A stretch of DNA of 45,256 nt from Bradyrhizobium sp. (GCF_030646015.1 NZ_JAUSLT010000170.1:1-45256); one strand, 5' to 3'; numbered from the stretch's first letter, positions 17,030 to 25,462 are shown. The notes: generated by a model not told the origin, from the sequence alone. Made by a program: numbers and translations.

Positions 17030-17749
17030 TCATGAGGCGACCTCGATCTGGCCTGCGATCACCCGCATGACGTCGCGGTCCCCATGAGCCTGCGACAGCG
17101 TGCCCGAAAACATCACCTCGCCGCGCTCCAGAACATAGATCCGATCGACGTAATCGGGAATGTGGTGCACGTTGGATTCGGCAATCAGCACGCCCTTGCC
17201 CATGGCCCGGATCGAGGCGACGCCCTCGGCGATCAGGGGAATGATCGCCGGCGACAGACCCTCGAAAGGTTCATCGAGCAGCAACAGCTTCGGGTCGAGC
17301 GTCAGCGCCCGTGCGATCGACACCATCTTGCGCTCGCCTCCGGACAGTTGCGCGCCGCCGCGCGCCAGATATTGCCGCAGTTTCGGGAAGACCGTGTAGG
17401 CCTCTTCCATCCTCACGACGGCCGGGCGGCCGGAGGGCCGCGTCCAGGTCGACAGTTCGATATTCTCGGCCACGGTCAGGTCCGCATAGACCTCGGACTC
17501 TTCCGGTGAAAAACCGATGCCACTCTGAGCGATCTGCCAGGTCGGCAGCTTGGTCAGGTCAGCGCCGTCGAAGTTGATGCTGCCGGATTGCGCACGGCGA
17601 TATCCCATGATGCTGCGGAAGGTCGTGGTCTTGCCGGCGCCGTTGCGGCCGACCAGGCAGACCAGTTCGCCCGCAGCCACCGTGAGACTAATGCCGTTGA
17701 GGATACGGCTGCCCTCGATGTCGACTTTGAGGTTCGAAACTTCGAGCAT
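17030..17749 (-). CDS. livF: Branched-chain-type ABC transporter ATPase LivF
   Basis: The second ATPase (239 residues) of a HAAT/liv-type importer. Walker A is GRNGAGKTTTF, the signature QLSGGERKMVSIARAL and Walker B LLLLDEPFEGLSP; the MLEVSNLKVDI start and GVLIAESNVHH switch region are typical of LivF rather than LivG. The start overlaps the livG stop as TGATG; a TTG one codon earlier is possible but less likely. These systems import leucine-type amino acids, but also urea, amides or aromatic acids, so the substrate here is open. Confidence 0.95.
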   Translation of the reverse strand: MLEVSNLKVDIEGSRILNGISLTVAAGELVCLVGRNGAGKTTTFRSIMGYRRAQSGSINFDGADLTKLPTWQIAQSGIGFSPEESEVYADLTVAENIELSTWTRPSGRPAVVRMEEAYTVFPKLRQYLARGGAQLSGGERKMVSIARALTLDPKLLLLDEPFEGLSPAIIPLIAEGVASIRAMGKGVLIAESNVHHIPDYVDRIYVLERGEVMFSGTLSQAHGDRDVMRVIAGQIEVAS

Positions 17750-18555
17750 CAATGCATCTTTCTCAGGGGTTGCGGACGCGTTCCCACCACGGCTGAAATC
17801 ATCGCCGGGTCCTTGAAGAAGGCATCGGGCGCCATGTCGGCCAGCACGGTGCCCTCCTGAAGGGCGACAATGCGATGCGAATAGCGCTCGACCAGATCCA
17901 TGTCGTGCTCGACCTGGACGATGGCACGAACGCCCGCGGCCTTCGCGGCGGTGACGAGGACCCCCATGATCGCATGCTTGTCGCCGGACGAGACGCCGCT
18001 GGTCGGCTCATCCAGCAGGATCACGCTGGGATTGAGCGCGAATGCGCTGGCGATATCGAGCAGCTTCTTTTCGCCCTGCGACAGCGTCGAGGCCACGGTT
18101 TCAAGCCGGGCACGCAAGCCCAGCACTTCCGCGATGCGCTCGGCGTCGGCCTGCAGCACGTCGTCGCGCCTCAGCGAGCGAAACGGATTACCGACCCGGC
18201 GCAGGCGGGACGCCACCGCCACCGCCAGCGTTTCGCGCACCGTCAGCGCCGGGAAGATGTTGACGAGCTGAAAGGCGCGCGACATGCCACGTCGTGCGAG
18301 TTCAACCGGCCCGATGCCGGCGATATCCTGCCCCATGAAGCGAACCTCGCCAACCGTCGGGCGCAGCAGGCCGGTCACGACATTGACCAGCGTGGTCTTG
18401 CCGGCGCCATTGGGTCCGACGATCGAGACGAACTCTCCGTCGCTGACCGAGAATGAGACATTGCGCAGCGCCTTGAACACGCCAAAGGCTTTGGTCACGT
18501 TGATGGTTTCGAACAGCGGCGCCGTAGCGCGGGCTGCGGCGGTATCGATCTGCAT
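17749..18555 (-). CDS. livG: Branched-chain-type ABC transporter ATPase LivG
   Basis: The first ATPase (268 residues) of the importer, pairing with LivF on the cytoplasmic face. It has Walker A GPNGAGKTTLVN, the signature STLSQGEKKLLDIASAF and Walker B VILLDEPTSGVSS, followed by VEHDMDLV, the switch typical of LivG. The signature has SQGEKK where many have SGGQ, which is common in LivG. It begins one base after the livM stop with GGAGGG upstream and overlaps livF, so the order H-M-G-F is translationally tight. Confidence 0.95.
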   Translation of the reverse strand: MQIDTAAARATAPLFETINVTKAFGVFKALRNVSFSVSDGEFVSIVGPNGAGKTTLVNVVTGLLRPTVGEVRFMGQDIAGIGPVELARRGMSRAFQLVNIFPALTVRETLAVAVASRLRRVGNPFRSLRRDDVLQADAERIAEVLGLRARLETVASTLSQGEKKLLDIASAFALNPSVILLDEPTSGVSSGDKHAIMGVLVTAAKAAGVRAIVQVEHDMDLVERYSHRIVALQEGTVLADMAPDAFFKDPAMISAVVGTRPQPLRKMH

Positions 18556-18556
18556 T

Positions 18557-19570
18557 TCAATGCCCTCCCTTGCGCCGGTTGGCGAGCGCCTCGATCGTGC
18601 CGGATAATCCCTGCGGCATGAAGACCACCAGCAACACCAGCACGCTGCCCATCACGAAGCGCCAATATTGCGTGACCGACATGACGAAATCCTGCAGCAG
18701 CACGAACACCAGTGCGCCGATCGCAGGTCCCGCAAACGTGCCGCTGCCGCCGAGCACCGCCATGAAGACCAAATTGCCGGAATGGGTCCAGTACGCCAGT
18801 TCGGGATCGGCCAGTCCCGTGGTGACGGCGAGGATGGTTCCGCCGATGCCGCCATAGACGGCCGAAATGACAAAAGCGGTGAGCCGCATCCGGAAAATCT
18901 GCACGCCGACATAGGCGGCCTTGCCGGCGTTCTCGCGGATCGCACGCAGATGCAGGCCGAATGGCGACTGGGTGATGCGCCACATCGCCAGCCCCATGAG
19001 CGCGAACAGCATCAGCGCATAGTAATAAAATGGCCCGGTCAGGAACGCAGTCTTGCCGCCGCGCCACTCCATCCCGAGCAGCAGCGGCCGCAGCACCCGC
19101 ATGCCCTGATCACCGCCGGTGATGCCGTAGAACTTGAACAGAAAGGAATGAAACAGCATGCCGAACGCCAGCGTCAGCATGCCGAAGAAGATCCTTGTGT
19201 AGCGGACGCAGAGCGCACCGATCACCAGCGACACAAGTCCGGACACCAGCGCCGCCGTGATCAGCAACAGCTCGAAACTCAGGATTCCGAATTTTGAAGT
19301 CAGCGCCGCCGCGGTATAGGCGCCGACGCCGAGAAACAGCGCGTGCCCGAACGACAGAAGTCCAGTGGTGCCGAACAGCAGGTTGAATCCCAACAGCGCG
19401 ATGCCGTAGCCGATGAACGGCAACATCAGCATCAGCGCATAGGGCGACGCCACCATGGGCAGCAAAGCCATGATCGCGATCAGGGCGAGCAGAACCCAAA
19501 GTCCATTGATTCGTGGTGCGATGCGTCGCGCCGCCGCTTCGGAAGCAATGTCGATCGAGGGAGTGCTCAC
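18557..19570 (-). CDS. livM: Branched-chain-type ABC transporter permease LivM
   Basis: A 337-residue inner-membrane permease with about ten hydrophobic segments. The GLLSFGHALFLGVGAY and GVGLAFPELAYW-like regions (here GLADPELAYWTHSG) and the MAVLGGSGTFAGPAIGA loop, which contacts the ATPases, are LivM hallmarks. The start is GTG at 19570, in the GTGA overlap with the livH stop, with AAGGCG upstream; the frame remains open further up but only inside livH. It forms a heterodimer with LivH. Confidence 0.94.
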   Translation of the reverse strand: MSTPSIDIASEAAARRIAPRINGLWVLLALIAIMALLPMVASPYALMLMLPFIGYGIALLGFNLLFGTTGLLSFGHALFLGVGAYTAAALTSKFGILSFELLLITAALVSGLVSLVIGALCVRYTRIFFGMLTLAFGMLFHSFLFKFYGITGGDQGMRVLRPLLLGMEWRGGKTAFLTGPFYYYALMLFALMGLAMWRITQSPFGLHLRAIRENAGKAAYVGVQIFRMRLTAFVISAVYGGIGGTILAVTTGLADPELAYWTHSGNLVFMAVLGGSGTFAGPAIGALVFVLLQDFVMSVTQYWRFVMGSVLVLLVVFMPQGLSGTIEALANRRKGGH

Positions 19571-20448
19571 GCGGTCGCCTTCCCGAACAGGCCGGCCGGC
19601 CGCACGATCAGCACGATGACGACGACGAGATACACCGACAGCATTTCCATCTCGGGCACCAATGAGATGGCCGCAGCGCGCATCCATCCGACCACCAGCG
19701 CGCCGACCAGCGCGCCGCGCATGCTGCCGAGCCCGCCGATCACGACCACCGCGAAGGATTCCACGACGAGTTCGACTGCCATATCGAGCGATGCCGCGCC
19801 CGACGGAACCACCAGCGCGCCGCCGACCGTGCCCAGCATGCAGCCTACCGTGAAGACCAGCGCGAAGATCTTTGACGCATTGACGCCGAGACCCTCGGCC
19901 ATGTCACGGTTTTCAGCCGTGGCGCGCACGATGCGGCCGGTCTTGGTGCGTTCGAGAAACAGGCCGAGCCCGGCCGCGATCGCAAGACTGGCGGCGATCA
20001 CCAGCAGATTGTAGGTCGGTACCCTCACGCCCAGAAAGTTCGCCGTACCGTAGGCCATATAGACATTGTCCATAGTGCGCGGGGTCGCGCCCCACAGGAA
20101 GCGAAACAGGTCCTGGAACATCAGGAGAAAACCGAATGTGATCAGGAGCTGGTAACTTTCGTCACGCCGATAGATCGTGCGCAGCACGCGCTCGATCGGC
20201 AGCCCGACGATGCCGATGGCAAGCCCGGCCACGATCAAGACCGGGAGGAACAACACCGGCGGCATGCCGAGCTTGATGGCGATGCCGACGGCGGTAATGC
20301 CGAAATAGGCACCGAGCGCGTAGAACGAACCGCAGGCCAGGTTGACGACCTTCTGCACGCCGAACACCAACTGCAGTCCGGCCGCCACGAGAAACAGTAC
20401 CGCGGCGTGGAAGGTCCCGCCGAGGACGACGTCCACGAGCTCGGTCAT
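19567..20448 (-). CDS. livH: Branched-chain-type ABC transporter permease LivH
   Basis: A 293-residue inner-membrane permease with about eight hydrophobic segments. The early GLQLVFGVQKVVNLACGSFYALGAY block and the VVIGGLGSMRGALVGAL loop near residue 225 (the ATPase contact) identify LivH. Its start lies three bases after the livK stop, and its end overlaps livM, so the five transport genes are tightly coupled. Confidence 0.95.
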   Translation of the reverse strand: MTELVDVVLGGTFHAAVLFLVAAGLQLVFGVQKVVNLACGSFYALGAYFGITAVGIAIKLGMPPVLFLPVLIVAGLAIGIVGLPIERVLRTIYRRDESYQLLITFGFLLMFQDLFRFLWGATPRTMDNVYMAYGTANFLGVRVPTYNLLVIAASLAIAAGLGLFLERTKTGRIVRATAENRDMAEGLGVNASKIFALVFTVGCMLGTVGGALVVPSGAASLDMAVELVVESFAVVVIGGLGSMRGALVGALVVGWMRAAAISLVPEMEMLSVYLVVVIVLIVRPAGLFGKATA

Positions 20449-20451
20449 GCC

Positions 20452-21726
20452 TCAGACCGGCAGCTTGGCGGTCTTGATCCACTGCCAGAAGTCCACGCCC
20501 GGCGGCTTCTGCAACTGATCCGCCGTGAAGGTGTCGATCGAGGCCAGCGTCGGGAAGTCGTACTTGTTCTTGTTGGTCGAGGGGCCCTGGTAGAAGACCT
20601 GTTCGGCGATCTTGTCCTTGCGGAAGCGGCCCTTGCCGCCGAGGCTTTCGACCTCAAGCCCCGGCATCGCTTCGGCGACCTGCTCGGGCGTCGGCCATTT
20701 CTTCAGTGCTTTTTGCGCAGCCTCGACCCCTGCCTTGTAGGTGGCGAGCGCAAAATAGGCTCGATCGGCTTCCCAGTGCGGAGCTTCCTTGTACTTGTCC
20801 ATGTAGTCTGCAACGAACGCCTTTTGCAGAGCGGACGCCTGGGGGTGGTCGAAGTACAGAGTGTTATGGCCGAAGATGATGCCTTCGGGCATGAATTCCT
20901 TTTTGAGCTGGTTGAGCTGCCAGCCCGCGGCCGGCAGCACCAGCTTGACGCCCTCGAACAGACCCGCCGCGTGTCCCTGCTTCATGAACACGGGAAGATC
21001 GGCGAACAGCATCGAGGAAAAGATCAGGTCGGGCTTGGCGGCATTGAGAGCGGCAATATGCGAGGTGAGGTCCATGGTACCGACCTTGGGCCATTGTTCG
21101 GCGACGAACTCGGCCTCGACGCCGTAGCGCGCCAGGATCTGCTTGAACGCTTCCCAATTGTTGCGGCCGTAGGAATAGTCCGGGTTGATGCCGGCTACCC
21201 GCTTGAACTTGCCCTTGAAATGCTTGACCGCCAGCAGCGAGCCCATCACCGCTTCGCATTCATTGTCGGTGGAACGGAAAACATACTTCGAATTCGGCAT
21301 CATCTCCTTGACGCCGTCCTGGGTGGTGCCGTCCCACATCACCATCAGCGCCTGCTCTTCCTCAGCGACCGGTGCGACGCCGAGGCTAACGCCGGTCGAG
21401 ATCAGACCGTGTACGGATTCCACCTTCTCCTGCAGGATCAGGCGCCGGAACCGCTCGATGGTGTCCTTCGGGTTGGTCTCTTCCTCGATCACCAGCTCGA
21501 TCTTGCGACCGGCGATGCCGCCATCCTTGTTCATGCGCTCGGCGGCCCATTGCACCGCGCGAATGCCGCATTCGCCGGCAGTCCCCGCGACGCCGGAGCG
21601 CGGCGCGATGATCCCGATCCTGAGCGGCTTGTCCTGCGCCAGCGCGGGAGAGAAAATCCGCGGAGCTGCCGCGGCCACGATGCCAGTACCTGCGAGCTTC
21701 GAAAAATCCCTGCGCGTGAGCTTCAT
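20452..21726 (-). CDS. livK: Tat-exported substrate-binding protein of the liv-type importer
   Basis: A 424-residue periplasmic binding protein that captures the solute for LivHMGF. The start carries a twin-arginine motif, TRRDFSK, before the hydrophobic GTGIVAAAAP segment and an AxA cut site (ALA), so export is by the Tat route, folded. The mature part begins with PLRIGIIAPRSGVAG, the type I periplasmic-binding fold of the amide/branched-chain group, with RMNKDGGIAGRKIELV marking the first lobe. The ligand cannot be deduced: members bind amino acids, amides or aromatic acids. The frame is open to 21753, but GGGGAGG precedes the ATG at 21726. It is the first gene of a seven-gene operon reaching the dehydrogenase at 15572. 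Confidence 0.93.
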   Translation of the reverse strand: MKLTRRDFSKLAGTGIVAAAAPRIFSPALAQDKPLRIGIIAPRSGVAGTAGECGIRAVQWAAERMNKDGGIAGRKIELVIEEETNPKDTIERFRRLILQEKVESVHGLISTGVSLGVAPVAEEEQALMVMWDGTTQDGVKEMMPNSKYVFRSTDNECEAVMGSLLAVKHFKGKFKRVAGINPDYSYGRNNWEAFKQILARYGVEAEFVAEQWPKVGTMDLTSHIAALNAAKPDLIFSSMLFADLPVFMKQGHAAGLFEGVKLVLPAAGWQLNQLKKEFMPEGIIFGHNTLYFDHPQASALQKAFVADYMDKYKEAPHWEADRAYFALATYKAGVEAAQKALKKWPTPEQVAEAMPGLEVESLGGKGRFRKDKIAEQVFYQGPSTNKNKYDFPTLASIDTFTADQLQKPPGVDFWQWIKTAKLPV

Positions 21727-21770
21727 GGTCGCCTCCCCGTTTTCGTTGCGCATTTGCCACGCGCTGTTGG

Positions 21771-21803
21771 CATATCATAAATATATCAGTGACATCGCAT
21801 CAA
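21771..21803 (-). promoter_or_regulatory. liv operon promoter with twin TGATAT sites
   Basis: On the minus strand TTGATG (21803-21798) and TATGAT (21779-21774) lie 18 bases apart, a reasonable promoter 48 bases before livK. Two same-direction TGATAT copies, at 21788-21783 and 21777-21772, are spaced 11 bp, one helical turn, and cover the spacer and -10. The same core lies at the GntR gene and the divergent gene's promoter, suggesting repression by the GntR protein. Confidence 0.55.
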
Positions 21804-21811
21804 GCGGTTTT

Positions 21812-21830
21812 TTTCGGGCAACGCCCGAAA
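21812..21830. other. Perfect hairpin between divergent promoters
   Basis: TTTCGGGC (21812-21819) and GCCCGAAA (21823-21830) pair around AAC. On the plus strand a T-run precedes rather than follows the stem, and on the minus strand it is followed by A, so it is not a normal terminator in either direction. It may be a binding site or an insulator. Confidence 0.6.
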
Positions 21831-21847
21831 TCCCGCGATAAAGCTCG

Positions 21848-21876
21848 TTGCCGACCTGATAGACTGGTGATATATT
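21848..21876 (+). promoter_or_regulatory. Promoter of the desaturase-like gene with a TGATATAT site
   Basis: TTGCCG (21848-21853) and TATATT (21871-21876) are spaced 17 bases, 48 bases before the ATG at 21925. TGATATAT at 21868-21875 overlaps the -10 and matches the cores at the liv and GntR promoters. Confidence 0.55.
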
Positions 21877-21924
21877 AGGCTGAAGCCCTGTGACAGACAC
21901 CTTTTGACGGACGGAGACCGCGAG

Positions 21925-22728
21925 ATGGAATTATCGTCGAGCCCGATGACCGAACGGCAGCGGAAATACCGGGCAACCTACCGCCACCGCATCGCCGGCT
22001 GGTACAATGGCTGGCTCCATGCGTTCGTCATCTATGTGATCGGTTTCACCGCGCTGTCGGTCTATTTCGCCAATATCAGCGGCCTGCGCTGGTGGGAACT
22101 TCTGATCGTCCCGGTGACGTTCCTCGCCGCGAATTTCTTCGAATGGTGGATTCACCGCTTCGTCATGCACCGCCCCTCGCAGGTCAAGGCGTTTCGCGCG
22201 ATCTACAACCGGCACACCTTGATGCATCACCAGTTCTTCACCGAGCAGGAGATGCGCTTCGCCGATCATAACGACTGGCGCGTGACGTTCTTTCCGCCCT
22301 ACGCGCTGGTGACCTTCACCATGATGTCGATCCCGCCGGCGCTGGTGCTGGGCTTTCTGGTCTCGCCCAATGTCGGCTGGCTGCTGATCTCGACCACGAC
22401 GTCGATGTACCTGATCTACGAATTCATGCATTTCTGCTGCCACGTCGACGAGAACTGGTTCGTGCGCAACACGCCCTTCGTCAACACCATCCGCCGTCAT
22501 CATACCGCCCATCACAATCAGTCGATCATGATGGAGCGCAACATGAACCTGACCTTCCCGGTGATGGACTGGCTGTTCGGCACCTCGGACCTCGATCGCG
22601 GGCTGATCGGCACCCTGCTCAACGGCTACGACACCCGTTACGTGAAGACCAACATGCGCAAGACCTCGCGGACGCCGAAGCCCGAGATGGCCCGGCCATC
22701 GACGGGATTTGCGACGCCGGCTGAATAG
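21925..22728 (+). CDS. Fatty acid hydroxylase / sterol desaturase-like membrane enzyme
   Basis: A 267-residue integral membrane di-iron oxygenase of the fatty acid hydroxylase superfamily (PF04116 type). It shows the full set of His boxes: HRFVMH, HTLMHH, HFCCHVDE and HHTAHH, with about four membrane segments between them (for example LHAFVIYVIGFTALSVYF). Such enzymes hydroxylate or desaturate lipids, sterols, carotenoids or hopanoids at the membrane; the substrate is unknown. The ATG at 21925 has GGAG eight bases before it, and is preferred over a TTG at 21904. It is divergent from livK and appears to share the same kind of operator, and it leads a unit with two small membrane proteins. Confidence 0.88.
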   Translation: MELSSSPMTERQRKYRATYRHRIAGWYNGWLHAFVIYVIGFTALSVYFANISGLRWWELLIVPVTFLAANFFEWWIHRFVMHRPSQVKAFRAIYNRHTLMHHQFFTEQEMRFADHNDWRVTFFPPYALVTFTMMSIPPALVLGFLVSPNVGWLLISTTTSMYLIYEFMHFCCHVDENWFVRNTPFVNTIRRHHTAHHNQSIMMERNMNLTFPVMDWLFGTSDLDRGLIGTLLNGYDTRYVKTNMRKTSRTPKPEMARPSTGFATPAE

Positions 22729-22753
22729 CCGCGGGCGGGCCGAGGGAGAATCG

Positions 22754-23152
22754 ATGCAGGCGATCGAGCCGAACTGGGTTTCCTCGCTCTGGTTCGCCGG
22801 CTTCGCGACCATCTGCACCCTTGCCTTCCTCGTCGTCGCCGGCATGTTTCCGTTGCGCGCCCGCCCGGAGGCGGTGCGATCGAAAGCGGCGACGCTGCTG
22901 GTGGGCGGCAACGCCATCCTGTTGGCAGCACTCCTGGTGGGGACCGGGCTTTACGGCTACGCCGAACTGAGGTGGAGCACCCTGGTCGTCGTGGCCGGGC
23001 TGGTCGTGTTGTTTACGCCCGGACTGTTCGAAGTCTGGCCCGCGCCGCTGCGCGATGGGCGGACCGGACTTGTGGTACTCGTCGGCGTTCAAATGCTGAC
23101 GCTCGCGACGCTGGCCAGAGTCGCGGGACCGTTGTGGACAAACCTGTCCTGA
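22754..23152 (+). CDS. Small four-helix membrane protein, unknown
   Basis: A 132-residue protein with four likely membrane helices (about residues 10-32, 46-66, 72-92 and 102-122) and short basic loops. I do not recognise the family. GGGAGA lies seven bases before the ATG; the frame is open upstream, but only into the desaturase-like gene. It starts 25 bases after that gene's stop, so it is probably co-transcribed with it and may be an accessory of the membrane enzyme, which is inference. Confidence 0.78.
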   Translation: MQAIEPNWVSSLWFAGFATICTLAFLVVAGMFPLRARPEAVRSKAATLLVGGNAILLAALLVGTGLYGYAELRWSTLVVVAGLVVLFTPGLFEVWPAPLRDGRTGLVVLVGVQMLTLATLARVAGPLWTNLS

Positions 23153-23174
23153 GTTTGGTCGGAGAAATAGTGCG

Positions 23175-23384
23175 ATGCCCGTAAAGATAAAACTCGGCCT
23201 GTCACTGGTGGTGGTGCTGGTGACGGCCATTGCCTTTTATTATCAGAACTCGCTCGGACACGATCGCATTCAATACGTCGTCGCCTTTCTCGGCTTCTTC
23301 ATGATCTTCGCGATGTGGCTGTTTCCCGAGGTCAAGCGCGAGGAAACGGCCGGCGGCGTCCGCCGCGACACCGCGCCGCGATAG
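23175..23384 (+). CDS. Small two-helix membrane protein, unknown
   Basis: A 69-residue protein with two hydrophobic segments (about residues 5-22 and 35-51) separated by a short polar loop (YYQNSLGHDRIQ), ending in a basic tail. GGAG precedes the ATG by about 11 bases. It lies 22 bases after the previous small membrane gene and converges on the next gene with two bases between the stops. The family is not recognised. Confidence 0.75.
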   Translation: MPVKIKLGLSLVVVLVTAIAFYYQNSLGHDRIQYVVAFLGFFMIFAMWLFPEVKREETAGGVRRDTAPR

Positions 23385-23386
23385 GC

Positions 23387-24385
23387 CTAATTCGCGGCAG
23401 CCGCCGCCGGGCCGGGCGCGATCCTGGCTATCATTGCCTCGATCTCGGCGACAACCAGTTCGGGTGCGGCGTGCTGCACCATGTGGCCGACATCCGGCAG
23501 CACGATCAATTTCGCATTCGGCACAATCGCGGCGAACGGCCGGGAATGGATGCTGGTCGATACGGTCTTGTCGGCACCGTCTCCCGAGATCACCACAACC
23601 GGCGCGCTGATCTCGGCGTAGCGCGGCGCCTGCTCCCTGACCGCTTCCTTCAGGGCGACCAGATCATGCGCATTGGCGATGAATTCGCGCGGCCGCAGCA
23701 GCAATGGCGTCGCCGATCGCTGGATAAATCCGTCCGGCATCATTTGCGGCAGGAAAACGCCGCGGGCGCCGGGCTCAGCCAGAACGTAGCCGAGTGGCAG
23801 CGTGATGGTGTGGGCTAGAAGCCAACCGATCACCGGGGTGCTGATGATCCTGTTATATTGTCCGACGCCGCCCGGCCACGGATAGGCCACCGGCGCCAGC
23901 ATCACCAGACCGGCGACGCGCTGCGGATAATCCAGCGCCATCCGCGCGCCGAGCGCGCCGGCCCAGGAGTGGACCACGAAAACGGCGCGGCTGACGCCGA
24001 GCTTTCCGAGCGCCTCCTCGATCATTCGCCCCTGGATATCAGGCGTCGAATCCCCGGTACGCGCGCGCGCGCTCCAGCCGTGGCCGGGCCGATCGATCAG
24101 GATCACCCGGTGATTTTCGGCAAGCCTGCCGCCAAGCGGCTGCCGCATGCTTTCGAGATTGGAACTGGCGCCATGGATCATCACGATCGCGGGGCCTGTG
24201 GCATCGCGCGGCCCGATATCGACGACGTGGAGGGCGCCACCCGCCACTTCGATGATCTTGCCTCGCGCGGGATAGGTGCGCTCCAGCAGGAAGACGCCAG
24301 CCTGCGTGATCAGCGCCAGGATCGCCAGCGCGGCCACGACGCCTGTCAATATCATTGAGAATATCCGGATGATCCTGTGCACCAA
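23387..24385 (-). CDS. Membrane-anchored alpha/beta hydrolase
   Basis: A protein of about 332 residues with an N-terminal membrane anchor (about residues 9-33) and an alpha/beta hydrolase domain. The oxyanion region is MIHGASSNLES, the nucleophile elbow VHSWAGA with catalytic Ser, the acid is probably Asp in VISGDGADK, and the His is in LPDVGHMVQH. It is typical of lipid or ester hydrolases and of epoxide hydrolase-like enzymes; substrate unknown. The start is uncertain: TTG at 24385, GTG at 24382 or ATG at 24355 all leave the anchor intact and none has a strong ribosome-binding site. It lies 48 bases behind the DUF3750 gene on the same strand. Confidence 0.88.
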   Translation of the reverse strand: MVHRIIRIFSMILTGVVAALAILALITQAGVFLLERTYPARGKIIEVAGGALHVVDIGPRDATGPAIVMIHGASSNLESMRQPLGGRLAENHRVILIDRPGHGWSARARTGDSTPDIQGRMIEEALGKLGVSRAVFVVHSWAGALGARMALDYPQRVAGLVMLAPVAYPWPGGVGQYNRIISTPVIGWLLAHTITLPLGYVLAEPGARGVFLPQMMPDGFIQRSATPLLLRPREFIANAHDLVALKEAVREQAPRYAEISAPVVVISGDGADKTVSTSIHSRPFAAIVPNAKLIVLPDVGHMVQHAAPELVVAEIEAMIARIAPGPAAAAAN

Positions 24386-24433
24386 CGAGCTACGATTTTA
24401 CGGCATCCGGGTTTCAAGGCCAGCCCGAATCCG

Positions 24434-25198
24434 TCAAACGCTGAAACCGACACGCCCCAGTCCGGGCAATTTCACGGCCGGCCGTCGCAGATCGACGCCG
24501 AACACCGCGCCGAAAAAATTGACCTCGATGCCTTCGATCCAGCCGATCGCCAGCCCCAGATAGCCGCCCAGTGTGAGGCGAACGCCGGTCCCGGAAGCGG
24601 TCGGTCCGAACATATCACCATTATAGGGAAAGTCCTTGCCGATGGCGGTCGGCGGCAACGTGGCCTGCAGCTCCGGCACCGCCGCCATCACGGCGGTGAC
24701 AAACGTATTGGAGTTCGGTCCCGGCCAGGCCCGATAATCGCCCCAGGATCTGAGCTCATAGCCTTCGACCGCGGCGCGGATTCTGGGAATCATGCGTTCC
24801 GCGGTTTCGCCGTCCGTCGCGGCGATGGTCTCCGGCGTGCCCCCGAACCAGCGTCCATCGGCGGCAAATCCGTTGATCCGGATCGGCTCGCCCCAGGCCG
24901 TGTAATCATAGCGGGTGTAGCGCGTTGCCCCGCGCTCCTTGACGACGATCCAGCTGTGGACCGCGAAGATTCCGCGCCAGCGAACCGTGCGCGCGGCATA
25001 GACGCGAACCACCGCCTCGGGATGTTCCTGCGGTGCGGGCAACAGACCGGCGCTGGAACGGTCGGCCATCTGCCAATCGACCGAACGATCGCCGAGCAGA
25101 TACTTCACCGCCGACATCGTGATCGGGGCGATCAGCAGCACCAGAAAGATAATCACAGATTTTCTCAAGTTGCGGAAACTTCGGCGGGTCAAATTCAT
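24434..25198 (-). CDS. DUF3750-family protein
   Basis: A 254-residue protein with one membrane segment near the N-terminus (about residues 14-34, VIIFLVLLIAPITMSAV) and the rest probably periplasmic. The central part matches DUF3750: VVRVYAARTVRWRGIFAVHSW, GPNSNTFVTAV and LPPTAIGKDF. The His-Trp and Asn-Ser-Asn-Thr-Phe strings look like an active site, but no activity is established. The frame is open to 25318, but the ATG at 25198 opens the basic MNLTRRSFRNLRKS start; its ribosome-binding site is weak. It probably shares a transcript with the hydrolase gene downstream. Confidence 0.8.
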   Translation of the reverse strand: MNLTRRSFRNLRKSVIIFLVLLIAPITMSAVKYLLGDRSVDWQMADRSSAGLLPAPQEHPEAVVRVYAARTVRWRGIFAVHSWIVVKERGATRYTRYDYTAWGEPIRINGFAADGRWFGGTPETIAATDGETAERMIPRIRAAVEGYELRSWGDYRAWPGPNSNTFVTAVMAAVPELQATLPPTAIGKDFPYNGDMFGPTASGTGVRLTLGGYLGLAIGWIEGIEVNFFGAVFGVDLRRPAVKLPGLGRVGFSV

Positions 25199-25272
25199 GC
25201 AGGCGTCACATGCCGCTTCATATAGTCGTGCCGGGCGCTTTCGCCACGCGGCGTTCAAATGGAGGGTATTCA

Positions 25273-25455
25273 ATGACTTCCGAGGCCAGCGAAGCCGCCA
25301 TCGACCGGATCGTGGCAACCTGCAATGGCGACATCCGCGGCGCGCTGAAGGCGCTGCTGCTGGTCAACGAGCAGCTGGAAGCCGAGCTGGCACAGGCCTA
25401 TGCGGCGGTGATCCACGGCGAATTGACGCCGCGCGGCAGCAACGTCCTGCACTGA
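25273..25455 (+). CDS. Small conserved protein of unknown function
   Basis: A 60-residue soluble protein, mainly helical, with CNGDIRGALKALLLVNEQLE as its most striking block. The start is an ATG at 25273 with GGAGGG six to seven bases before it; upstream in-frame codons from 25210 belong to non-coding DNA. Similar short proteins are common in Bradyrhizobium. It converges on the next gene with seven bases between the stops. The function is unknown. Confidence 0.72.
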   Translation: MTSEASEAAIDRIVATCNGDIRGALKALLLVNEQLEAELAQAYAAVIHGELTPRGSNVLH

Positions 25456-25462
25456 CCGAAGG

